From: Methylobrevis albus
GTDB lineage: Bacteria > Pseudomonadota > Alphaproteobacteria > Rhizobiales > Pleomorphomonadaceae
DNA: 64,000 nucleotides
Direction: 5' to 3'
NCBI RefSeq assembly: GCF_015904235.1
Contig: NZ_JADZLT010000053.1
Location: forward strand, 62,001 to 126,000
Part shown: positions 9,376 to 17,062 of the stretch, in pieces
How the letters are laid out: the number at the start of each line of letters is the position of its first letter
How positions within the stretch are numbered: position 1 is the first letter of the stretch
Made by a program: the position numbers and the translations under genes
Notes under the pieces: model-generated
Seen by the model: only the letters and a program-made list of their open reading frames with translations
What the model was told of the DNA's origin: nothing
The model's database searches: none

Positions 9376-9819
9376 ATGGAAAATCTCGCGCTGCACGCGC
9401 CGTCGATCGCCGCCATCGTTGGGGGCGCACTGATCGGTCTCGCCGCTGCCCTCATCTGGTTCGTCACCGCCCGCGAGGCGGCGGTGTCCGAAAGCCTCGA
9501 CGCCCTCGCCTCGGGTGATGCGGCGCCGTGGCATGCCGTCTTCATCGCGGCGCTGATCGCCGGGGCCCTCATCGCCGCCTGGGCGGTCGGCAGCCTCGAC
9601 ACCGCGGGCATCGTGCCGGCCGACGTGCTGCCCGGCGACACCTGGTTGCTCGCAGCCGGGGCCTTCCTCGTCGGCGCCGGCGTCCGCGTCGCCGCCGGCG
9701 GGCTCGCCGCGCACGGCATCTTCGGCATCGCCCGCCTCTCCGCCCGCTCGGCCGTCGCGATGGCGGTGGTGATGCTGGCGGCGGTCGCGGTCGCGACCCT
9801 CGTCGGATATGCCGCATGA
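9376..9819 (+). CDS. YeeE/YedE-like membrane protein lacking the family cysteines
   Basis: This 147-residue protein has four hydrophobic segments and looks like the first half of the split YeeE/YedE-type transporters that occur as gene pairs with DUF6691 proteins. The segment near residue 115, GLAAHGIFGIARLSARS, lines up with the family signature that normally reads GCTSGHGVCG-RLS-RS. The frame and the His-Gly and RLS-RS parts are kept, but both cysteines are replaced. Cysteines in this motif are held to be important for thiosulfate transport in characterised YeeE proteins, so transport of sulfur compounds is doubtful. Its stop overlaps the next start (ATGA). Confidence 0.65.
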   Translation: MENLALHAPSIAAIVGGALIGLAAALIWFVTAREAAVSESLDALASGDAAPWHAVFIAALIAGALIAAWAVGSLDTAGIVPADVLPGDTWLLAAGAFLVGAGVRVAAGGLAAHGIFGIARLSARSAVAMAVVMLAAVAVATLVGYAA

Positions 9820-10310
9820 CCGTCGCCATGCTGCTGCGCCTCGCTGCGGTCGCGGCCGCGGGCCTCGCCTGCGGCGCCGGAATCGTGATCGCCGGGCTGC
9901 TTGACAGCGGCCGCACCCGCGCCTTCTTCGACCTCGCCCACGCCACGGCCTTCGGCTGGGACGACCGCCTGCTCGCCGTCGCGGCGACCGCCCAGCTCGT
10001 CGGCCTCGTCGGCATCCGCCTCGCCCAGAAGCGCAGCCGCCGGCCGCCGATCGACGCGGCCGCCGACGAGATCGACGCCGCCGACGCAGACCACGCCGAC
10101 CGGCGCCTCGTCTGGGGCGCTCTGCTCTTCGGCGCCGGCATCGGCCTTGCCGGCGTCGGGCCGGCGATCGCGGTCGCCGGCCTCGGCGTCGCCCCGCTGA
10201 AGGCGTTTGCCGCGGTCACCGCGTCGATGCTTGGAATGCGGGTCGCCGACAGTATATTGCAGCGTCTCGGGTCGCCGGCGCGGCCCGAAAAGCGCGCCGC
10301 GCGCAGCTAG
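9816..10310 (+). CDS. DUF6691/YeeE-like membrane protein, partner of the preceding gene
   Basis: This 164-residue membrane protein starts in the ATGA overlap with the gene before, so the two are translationally coupled and probably form one complex. The N-terminal pattern GIVIAGLLDSGRTRAFFDL followed by GWDDRLLAVAATAQ resembles the DUF6691 signature (GLxxSGMxxPxxVxxFLDxxxxWDPSL). The later family block, normally GLAG-CPGPAL, reads GLAGVGPAIA here, so the cysteine is lost in this partner too. A polar, acidic loop (about residues 72-95) separates the two membrane parts. Substrate unknown. Confidence 0.65.
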   Translation: MTVAMLLRLAAVAAAGLACGAGIVIAGLLDSGRTRAFFDLAHATAFGWDDRLLAVAATAQLVGLVGIRLAQKRSRRPPIDAAADEIDAADADHADRRLVWGALLFGAGIGLAGVGPAIAVAGLGVAPLKAFAAVTASMLGMRVADSILQRLGSPARPEKRAARS

Positions 10311-10354
10311 GGCCGAACCGGCCCGGTCGCCGGCGCGGGCACCGGAGGCGAGCC

Positions 10355-11545
10355 ATGACCGCGCACACGACGACCGATCACCTCGACGACGTCGCCGTCG
10401 TCGGCGGCGGGCCAGCGGGCCTGATCGCGGCACTCGCCCTCGCCGCCGCCGGCCGCTCCGTCGTCCACCTCGCCCCGCCGCCGCCGACCGACCGGCGCAC
10501 CAGCGCCCTGCTGCAGGGCTCGGTCGACCTGCTGGAGCGCCTCGGCGTCTGGGAGGCGGTGCGGCCGCAGGCGGCGGCGCTGCGCACCATGCGCCTCGTC
10601 GACGGCAGCCGACGCCTGCTGCGGGCGCCCGAAACGCGTTTCGACGCCAGCGAGATCGACCTCGACGCCTTCGGCTGGAACGTCGAGAACCACGTTCTCA
10701 CCACCGCGCTGGCCGCCCGCGTCGCCGCCGAGCCGGCGATTCGCAGCCTCGACGCCGTCGCGCGCCAGGTCACGGTCCGCGGCGGCTTCGCCGAGATCCT
10801 GACCGGCGACGGCGACCTGCTGCGCGCCCACCTCGTCGTCGGCGCCGACGGGCGCAAGTCGCTCGTCCGCGACGCGGCCGGGATCGGCACCCGCGAGCGG
10901 CGCTACGATCAGGTCGCCCTGGTGCTCAACTGCCGCCACGACGGCCCGCACCGCGACACCTCGACCGAGTTTCACACCGAGACCGGCCCGTTCACCCTGG
11001 TGCCGCTCGGCGACGGCCGCTCCAGCATCGTGCTCGTCGAGCGTCCCGCCGTCGCCGAACGGCTCGCCGCCCTCTCCGATGCCGACCTCGGCGCCGAGCT
11101 GTCGCGCCGCTCGCAGCGCCTGCTCGGGACGATCGAGGTCGACGGGCCGCGGCAGACCTATCCGCTGAGTTCGCTCAAAGCCGCGTCGATGACCGCGCCG
11201 CGAATCGCGCTGGTCGGCGAGGCCGCGCACGCCTTTCCGCCGATCGGCGCCCAGGGGCTCAACCTCGGCATCCGCGACGTCGCGGATCTCGCAAAGGCCG
11301 TCTCGCGGACCGGCGACGACTGCGGCAGCGACGAGGTGCTCGCCGCCTATGGCCGCGCCCGCCGCTTCGATGTCGCCAGCCGCCAGGCCGGGGTCGACCT
11401 GCTCAATCGCTCGCTGCTGACGGATTTCCTGCCGGTACAGTTCGCCCGCGGCCTCGCGCTGCAGGCGGCAAGGACGATCTCGCCGCTGCGGCGCTTCCTG
11501 ATGCGCGAAGGGCTGGCGCCGGACTATCGGCCGGCCGGCTCCTGA
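10355..11545 (+). CDS. UbiH/COQ6-family FAD-dependent hydroxylase
   Basis: This 396-residue flavoprotein monooxygenase probably hydroxylates a ring position during ubiquinone synthesis. The FAD-binding motifs are in order: VVGGGPAG near residue 16, the DG motif VVGADGRKSLVRD near residue 165, and the ribityl-binding segment ALVGEAAHAFPPIGAQGLNLG near residue 290. In that last motif the usual GD is GE. The sequence does not let me decide which ring carbon is modified (UbiH, UbiF, UbiL or UbiM type). It starts 44 bases after the membrane pair, behind GGAGGCGAGCC, and may be cotranscribed with it. Confidence 0.82.
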   Translation: MTAHTTTDHLDDVAVVGGGPAGLIAALALAAAGRSVVHLAPPPPTDRRTSALLQGSVDLLERLGVWEAVRPQAAALRTMRLVDGSRRLLRAPETRFDASEIDLDAFGWNVENHVLTTALAARVAAEPAIRSLDAVARQVTVRGGFAEILTGDGDLLRAHLVVGADGRKSLVRDAAGIGTRERRYDQVALVLNCRHDGPHRDTSTEFHTETGPFTLVPLGDGRSSIVLVERPAVAERLAALSDADLGAELSRRSQRLLGTIEVDGPRQTYPLSSLKAASMTAPRIALVGEAAHAFPPIGAQGLNLGIRDVADLAKAVSRTGDDCGSDEVLAAYGRARRFDVASRQAGVDLLNRSLLTDFLPVQFARGLALQAARTISPLRRFLMREGLAPDYRPAGS

Positions 11546-11551
11546 CGGGCA

Positions 11552-12517
11552 TCAGCGGCCGAACGGCGCGGTCGGCAGCAAGTCGAGGGTGATCAGCGTC
11601 AGCACACCCGTCACGGTGAACACCGACAGCACGGTCGAGATCACGATCGCCGTCGCCGCCCGGTTGACGTAGATGTCGTACTGCTGCGCCGCGACGAATG
11701 TGGTCGCTGCCGTCGGCAGGCTCGCCATCAGCACCGCCGTCTTGATCCACACCGGATCGAAGCCGCCGATCCAGGTCAGGATCAGCCAGGCGAGCAGCGG
11801 GTGCAGCACCAGCTTGATCGCGATCAGGATCGGCATCTCGACCGGGATCCGGCCGACCGGCTGCAGCGCGACCGTGACGCCGAGGGCGAACAGCGCGGTG
11901 GGCGCCGCCGACGAGCGCAGGAAGGTCACCATGGTGGCGAGACCCTGCGGCAGCTGGAACTCGATCAGCGCCGCGCCGACGCCGGCGAGGGTGCCGAGGA
12001 TGAAGGGATGCAGCAGCACCCGTTTCACCACGCGCAGCGCCAGTTGCCCCGGGCTCATCGCCTCGGTGCCGCCGAGCGCCATCAGCAGCGGCGTCAGCGT
12101 GAAGACCAGCGCGACGTCGAAACAGAAGATCAGCGCGGTCGGCGCCGCCGCCGCGGTGCCGAGCGCGGCGAGCGTGATGCCCGGGCCCATGTAGCCGACG
12201 TTGGCATAGGAGCCGACGAGGCCCTGGATCGTCGCGAGTCTGAGGTCGCCGCGGCTGAGCAGCACGCCGATCACGAACGAGATCGCGAAGGCGACATAGG
12301 TCGAGAAGGTGGTCGCGAGGATGAACGAGCCGTGCGCCAGTTCCTCGACCGGCGTCTTCGACATCAGGTCGTAGAAGAGAGCGGGCAGCGCGACATAGAC
12401 GAGGTAGAAGTCGAGCCACGCGAGCCCGCTGCGCGGAATCCCGGCGATCTTCCCGGCGCCGAAGCCGAGGAAGATGATGCCGAAGAACGGCAGTGCGAGG
12501 GAGAGGACCTCGAACAT
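11552..12517 (-). CDS. AEC-family (auxin efflux carrier-like) transporter
   Basis: This 321-residue inner-membrane protein has about ten hydrophobic helices in two inverted halves. Family features include LPFFGIIFLGFGAGKI at the N-terminus, the conserved NVGYMGPG near residue 126, and the matching second-half segment ASLPTAATTFVAAQQY. Bacterial members carry malate, malonate or other small carboxylates, often by proton-coupled transport; nothing here fixes the substrate. It is convergent with the hydroxylase gene, whose stop is only six bases away. Confidence 0.85.
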   Translation of the reverse strand: MFEVLSLALPFFGIIFLGFGAGKIAGIPRSGLAWLDFYLVYVALPALFYDLMSKTPVEELAHGSFILATTFSTYVAFAISFVIGVLLSRGDLRLATIQGLVGSYANVGYMGPGITLAALGTAAAAPTALIFCFDVALVFTLTPLLMALGGTEAMSPGQLALRVVKRVLLHPFILGTLAGVGAALIEFQLPQGLATMVTFLRSSAAPTALFALGVTVALQPVGRIPVEMPILIAIKLVLHPLLAWLILTWIGGFDPVWIKTAVLMASLPTAATTFVAAQQYDIYVNRAATAIVISTVLSVFTVTGVLTLITLDLLPTAPFGR

Positions 12518-12688
12518 CGGCCTTTGGGGTATGGTGGACTGCGGGGCGGCGAAGCGCCCTGCCCCGCCGGAACGTCGGCCGGGCGACGGTCGCCGGGCTG
12601 GTATTCGACGCCGTAGACGGTTATCGACACCGGGTCAACGCCTTGCGCCGGCGTCCCTTGGCCGCCCCGCCCAATTGTCAGGGATCCT

Positions 12689-13603
12689 TTGACGAACGCT
12701 CCCCCGGAGACGCCCCCCGCCCCCGCGACGGCCCCGCGGCCGTCGCTCGTGCACCGGCTCGAGTATCGCGCCCTGGTCGCTGCCGACGCCTTGCTCCGGC
12801 TGCTGCCCGTCGATGCCGGCTCGGCGCTGATGGGCCGGCTCTGGCGCTGGTTCGGCCCGTTCAACCGCCGACACGCCCGCGCCGAAAAGAACCTCGCCGC
12901 CGCCATGCCGGACCTTCCCGTCGCGGCGCGCCGGCGGATTCTCGCCGGCATGTGGGACAATCTCGGCCGGGTCGCAGCGGAAACACTGCAGATCCGCCGC
13001 ATCATTGCCGATCCGGCGCGCCTCACGGTCGCGATCGATCCTGCGGCGCTCGCCGCGATCCGGCCGGGCCGGGGCGCCGTGTTCGTGTCGATGCACAGCG
13101 GCAACTGGGAACTCGTCTCGGCCGCGATCCCGCAACTCGGGCTCGAGGCGGCCGCGGTCTACCGCCGGGTGAAGAACCCGCTGACCGAGGAATTCCTGCT
13201 GCAGCGCCGGCGCGGCCTCTATCCCGCCGGGCTGCTGCCGCGCAGCCACAGTGCCGGCCTGCGGCTGGCGGGCCTCGCCCGGCGCGGCGCCGGGATCGCC
13301 ATGCTGGGCGACCTGCGCGACCGCCGCGGCACCGTCATCGACGTCTTCGGCCGGCCCTCCTATGTCTCCGTCGCGCCGGTCGCCCTCGCGCGCCGGCTCG
13401 ACCTGCCGCTGATCGCCGCACGAATCGTCCGGCTGCGGGGCGTCCGCTTCCGGATCGAGGCCGAACTCGTCGACGTGCCGCGCACCGACGACGCCGAGGC
13501 GGACGTGCTGGCCGGCACCCGGCTGGTCAACGCGCGCTTCGAGACGTGGATCCGCGAATACCCCGCGCAATGGATGTGGATCCTGCGCCGCTGGCTGGAC
13601 TGA
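12689..13603 (+). CDS. LpxL/HtrB-type lipid A acyltransferase
   Basis: This 304-residue inner-membrane acyltransferase would add a secondary acyl chain to lipid A or a related lysolipid. The catalytic H-x4-[DE] motif is MHSGNWE, with H136 and E141. The surrounding blocks (GRVAAETLQI, LRDRRGTVIDVFGRPS, IREYPAQWMWILRRW) are standard for the family. The start is uncertain: TTG at 12689 follows AGGGA by four bases and yields a Pro/Ala-rich leader, while a GTG at about residue 21 is an alternative nearer to the usual family N-terminus. The donor chain cannot be read from sequence. Confidence 0.85.
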   Translation: MTNAPPETPPAPATAPRPSLVHRLEYRALVAADALLRLLPVDAGSALMGRLWRWFGPFNRRHARAEKNLAAAMPDLPVAARRRILAGMWDNLGRVAAETLQIRRIIADPARLTVAIDPAALAAIRPGRGAVFVSMHSGNWELVSAAIPQLGLEAAAVYRRVKNPLTEEFLLQRRRGLYPAGLLPRSHSAGLRLAGLARRGAGIAMLGDLRDRRGTVIDVFGRPSYVSVAPVALARRLDLPLIAARIVRLRGVRFRIEAELVDVPRTDDAEADVLAGTRLVNARFETWIREYPAQWMWILRRWLD

Positions 13604-13756
13604 GCACGGCTCAATCTCGGGCGCTGCGCCCATGCGACCTTCTTCCTGCGACGTTTTCCGCACTGCCGCATGGCGGCCGATCGCGGCATATCATCCAGCC
13701 GACGCGCGCGCCCCGCGCGCCTCGACCGCCCGCCGCCCGACGAAGGACGACAGCCG

Positions 13757-14800
13757 ATGAAAACCCCTCGCGCCTACTGGAAGCCGCTCGCGATCGGCGC
13801 CCCCGAGCCGTTCCGCGACCTGCCCGTCAAGCTCGAGCGGATGATCCACTTCGTGCCGCCGCACAACGAGAAGGTCCGCGCCAAGCTGCCGGAACTCGCA
13901 AAGACGGTCGACGTGGTGCTCGGCAACCTCGAGGACGCCATCGCGGCCGACCAGAAGGAAGCCGCGCGCAAGGGCTTCATCGAGCTCGCGACCTCGGTCG
14001 ACCTCGGCCGCGCCGGGCTCTGGACGCGCATCAACTGCCTGAACAGCCCGTGGATGCTCGACGACGTCACCGAGATCGTCGCCGCCGCCGGCGACCGGCT
14101 CGACGTCATCATGCTGCCGAAGGTCGAGGGGCCGTGGGATATCCACTACCTCGACCAGCTGCTCGCCCAGCTCGAAGCCCGCCACAAGCTGACGAAGCCG
14201 ATCCTGATCCACGCGATTCTGGAAACCGCCGAGGGCGTCAAGAACGTCGAGGCGATCGCCACCGCCAGCCCGCGCATGCACGGCATGAGCCTCGGCCCGG
14301 CCGATCTCGCCGCCTCGCGCGGCATGAAGACCACCCGCGTCGGCGGCGGACATCCCGATTACGCCGTGCTGTCGGACGCGAACGGCGACGCCCCGCGCAC
14401 CGCCTTCCAGCAGGACCTCTGGCACTACACCGTCGGCAAGATGGTCGACGCCTGCCTCGCCGCCGGCATCAAGCCGTTCTACGGCCCGTTCGGCGATTTC
14501 TCCGACGCCGCCGCCTGCGAGGCGCAGTTCCGCAACGCCTTCCTGATGGGCTGCGTCGGCGCCTGGTCGCTGCACCCGAGCCAGATCGACATCGCCAAGC
14601 GCGTGTTCAGCCCCGATCCGGCCGAGGTGAAGTTCGCGGCGCGGATCATCGATGCGATGCCGGACGGCACCGGCGCGGTGATGATCGACGGCAAGATGCA
14701 GGACGACGCCACCTGGAAGCAGGCGAAGGTCATCGTCGACCTCGCGCGCCAGGTCGCGTCCGGCGACCCGGAGCGGGCCGCGCTCTACGGCCTCGACTGA
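13757..14800 (+). CDS. HpcH/HpaI-type lyase, close to malyl-CoA lyase
   Basis: This 347-residue CitE-like (beta/alpha)8 enzyme has the family's magnesium and CoA-ester features: [20 protein letters not shown] near residue 55, [11 protein letters not shown] near residue 118, [20 protein letters not shown], and [19 protein letters not shown]. The block [12 protein letters not shown] and the later [16 protein letters not shown] match malyl-CoA lyases I know from serine-cycle and ethylmalonyl-CoA-pathway bacteria. It would cleave malyl-CoA or methylmalyl-CoA to glyoxylate and an acyl-CoA. No other gene of those pathways is nearby, so a thioesterase or another HpcH-type activity remains possible. 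A hairpin and short T-run follow. Confidence 0.8.
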   Translation: MKTPRAYWKPLAIGAPEPFRDLPVKLERMIHFVPPHNEKVRAKLPELAKTVDVVLGNLEDAIAADQKEAARKGFIELATSVDLGRAGLWTRINCLNSPWMLDDVTEIVAAAGDRLDVIMLPKVEGPWDIHYLDQLLAQLEARHKLTKPILIHAILETAEGVKNVEAIATASPRMHGMSLGPADLAASRGMKTTRVGGGHPDYAVLSDANGDAPRTAFQQDLWHYTVGKMVDACLAAGIKPFYGPFGDFSDAAACEAQFRNAFLMGCVGAWSLHPSQIDIAKRVFSPDPAEVKFAARIIDAMPDGTGAVMIDGKMQDDATWKQAKVIVDLARQVASGDPERAALYGLD

Positions 14801-14812
14801 CCGACGGCGACG

Positions 14813-14850
14813 GCCTCCGACAAGCCCTCGCGGCGTGCCGGAGGCTTTCT
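14813..14850 (+). terminator. Probable intrinsic terminator after the lyase gene
   Basis: A 7-bp stem (14813-14819 with 14839-14845) with a 19-base loop is followed by TTTCT. It lies 13 bases past the stop codon and before the EAL gene. Confidence 0.55.
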
Positions 14851-14882
14851 GTCGTGACGTGCGTTGAACAATTGCGCGGCGC

Positions 14883-15677
14883 ATGGGAGACAGGATCGGA
14901 TACCGACCGGTCCGGAGCGCTGCCAGCTTGCGTGACGAACTTCTCACCGCCATCGCCGACAACCAGCTCTTCCTGCAGTATCAGCCGCAGATGACGTCGG
15001 ACGGGCGCAGCATGGCGTCCGTCGAGGCGCTGGTGCGCTGGCACCATCCGGAAAAAGGCTCGATCGGCCCGGGTGACTTCACGCCCGACGCGGAAGCGGC
15101 CGGCGTGATGAGCGAACTCGGGAACTGGATCCTGCGCCGGGCCTGCCGCGACTGCGCAAGATGGCCCCGGATCAGCGTCGCAGTGAACGTCTCGGCGCTG
15201 CAACTGCGCGATACGAACTTCGTCGAGACCGTGGTGGACATCGTCCGCGAGGAAGGCCTGGCGTTCGAGCGGCTGGAACTCGAAATCGTCGAAAGCGCCG
15301 TGATCGAGGATTTTGCGCGCGCGTCGGAGGCGCTGAGCCGCCTGCGGTCGCTCGGCATCCGCATCGCCCTCGACGATTTCGGCACGGGCTTCTCGAGCCT
15401 CACCTACCTGCGCCGGTTGCCGCTCGACAAGATCAAGATCGACAAGTCGTTCATCGACGACCTCGACAAGGTGCAATCGGCGGCGATCGTCCATGCCGTG
15501 ATCGCGCTCAGCCGGGCGCTCGGGCTCAAGGTGACGGCGGAGGGCGTCGAGACCGAGGCACAGCAGCGTTTCCTGCGCTCGGCCGGCTGCCACTTCCTGC
15601 AGGGCTATCTGTTCTCGCGCCCGGTCGAGGCGGCGGAGATCGCGCGCCGGCTGGCGGAACCGCCACCGCTCGCCTGA
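14883..15677 (+). CDS. Stand-alone EAL-domain cyclic-di-GMP phosphodiesterase
   Basis: This 264-residue protein consists almost only of an EAL domain, without membrane or sensor parts. Catalytic elements are present: EAL at residues 48-50, NVS in AVNVSALQL, the second Glu in LELEIVES, DDFGTGFSS, KIDKSFI, AEGVETEAQ and the C-terminal LQGYLFSRP. It should hydrolyse cyclic-di-GMP to pGpG. There is no good ribosome-binding site before the ATG at 14883, so the start is tentative. A GGDEF protein is encoded 8 kb downstream and the PilZ-containing BcsA about 37 kb downstream; both are plausible members of the same signalling network. Confidence 0.88.
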   Translation: MGDRIGYRPVRSAASLRDELLTAIADNQLFLQYQPQMTSDGRSMASVEALVRWHHPEKGSIGPGDFTPDAEAAGVMSELGNWILRRACRDCARWPRISVAVNVSALQLRDTNFVETVVDIVREEGLAFERLELEIVESAVIEDFARASEALSRLRSLGIRIALDDFGTGFSSLTYLRRLPLDKIKIDKSFIDDLDKVQSAAIVHAVIALSRALGLKVTAEGVETEAQQRFLRSAGCHFLQGYLFSRPVEAAEIARRLAEPPPLA

Positions 15678-15900
15678 GTCCGGCTGAAAACCGACAGCCG
15701 CGACCACACCGCACCTCGCCCCCGCGACCGCGTTCCCGCCGGACCGCCGGCGAGGTACTATTCGCGAAAACTCTTCACCACGTGACGTCTTGCGCCGGTC
15801 CTGCGATTCTGTATTGTTCGTGTACAAACATAAAAATAGTGGATCTCGCAAGGATCGTGACACCGGCAAAGCCGGGCACGCAACACAAAGGGGAACCGAC

Positions 15901-16968
15901 ATGAACAGACGCCAGACGCTGATTGCCGCCCTTTCGTTCACGACGGCGCTCGTTGCCGCCGGAATGGCCACCGCCATGGCCGCCGAGGTGCGCGTGCTCA
16001 ACTGGAACGGTTACGGCACCGATGAAAAGTTCGCCGTCGAGGAGTTCGAGAAGCAGACCGGCATCAAGGTGGTGCACGACTACTTCACCTCCGAGCAGGA
16101 GATGCTGACCAAGCTGCGCACCAGCCCCGGCGCCTATGACGTCGTGCTGATCAACTCGACCTTCCTCAACGATGCCCGCGCCGAAAGCCTGATCGCGCCG
16201 GTCGACCCGGCGACGATCCCGAACCTCGCCGACGTGCAGAAGGGCATGGTCGAGGACCCGAGCGTCACCGTCGAGGGCCAGCTCTGGGGCGTGCCGTGGG
16301 TGTGGGGCGTCACCTCCTTCGCCTACAACACCGAAACGATCACCACGCCGATCACCTCGATCAACGCGCTGTGGGATCCGGCCTACGCCGGCCGCATCTC
16401 GTTCCGTGACGACGGCACCCTCGCGGTCAACCTCGCCGCCATCCTCACCGGCCAGGACATCAACCAGCCGGCCGACATGGCGGTGATCAAGGAGAAGCTG
16501 CTCGAGCTGAAGCCGCAGATCCGCCAGTTCTGGGCGTCCGAGGACGAGTGGATGAAGGGGATGGCGGCGAAGAACTTCGACATCGGCGTGATGTGGGCCG
16601 GCGGCGCCGCCCGCGCCGTGAAGACCTACAAGCTGCCCGTCGCCTTCGTCATTCCGGAGGAAGGCGCCGTCGGCTGGTTCGACACGCTGACCATCGCCGC
16701 CGGCGCGCCGAACCCCGAGGGCGCCGCCAAGTTCATCAACTACATGATCGAGCCGTCGTTCTACGTCCGCTGGGACACCGAGGTCGGCGCCGCCACCTCG
16801 GCGAACGAAAAGGCCGTCGCGGCGCTGCCCGACGACGCCTTCAACAAGACGGTCATGGGCGCACCGGAAGTCGCCAGCCGGCTGAAGTTCATGCAGCCGG
16901 TGCCGGAAGAGAAGCGCCAGGAAATCCAGGAGCTCTGGGCCGAGGTGAAGACCGAATACGCGCAGTGA
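15901..16968 (+). CDS. Periplasmic solute-binding protein, spermidine/putrescine type
   Basis: This 355-residue extracellular binding protein of family 1 resembles the polyamine-binding (PotD-like) branch: VRVLNWNGYGTDEKFAVEEFEKQTG at the start of the mature part, then LWGVPWVWGVTSFAYNTE. The signal peptide (MNRRQTLIAALSF...) carries a twin arginine and ends near AMAA|EVRV at about residue 28. The ATG at 15901 is preceded by AAAGGGG. No permease or ATPase gene follows, so it is an orphan binding protein that must pair with a distant transporter or act as a sensor partner. A hairpin terminator follows. Confidence 0.85.
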   Translation: MNRRQTLIAALSFTTALVAAGMATAMAAEVRVLNWNGYGTDEKFAVEEFEKQTGIKVVHDYFTSEQEMLTKLRTSPGAYDVVLINSTFLNDARAESLIAPVDPATIPNLADVQKGMVEDPSVTVEGQLWGVPWVWGVTSFAYNTETITTPITSINALWDPAYAGRISFRDDGTLAVNLAAILTGQDINQPADMAVIKEKLLELKPQIRQFWASEDEWMKGMAAKNFDIGVMWAGGAARAVKTYKLPVAFVIPEEGAVGWFDTLTIAAGAPNPEGAAKFINYMIEPSFYVRWDTEVGAATSANEKAVAALPDDAFNKTVMGAPEVASRLKFMQPVPEEKRQEIQELWAEVKTEYAQ

Positions 16969-16999
16969 GGCGCGGTCCGGTCACAGGCTGACTGTCCTT

Positions 17000-17030
17000 G
17001 CGGGCCGGGCGATCGTCCGGCCCGCATCCT
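17000..17030 (+). terminator. Hairpin terminator after the solute-binding protein gene
   Basis: A 9-bp GC stem (17000-17008 with 17017-17025) and an 8-base loop are followed by ATCCTTT. It lies 31 bases past the stop codon and isolates this gene from the glycosidase. Confidence 0.6.
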
Positions 17031-17062
17031 TTGCGAAGCCCATTTCCCGCCGAAGGCCCGCC

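Noticed and set aside
9120..10433. Extension of the pcs frame to a 677-residue protein
   Set aside because: The added part covers the YeeE/DUF6691 genes on the other strand and has shadow composition. Pcs proteins are about 240 residues.
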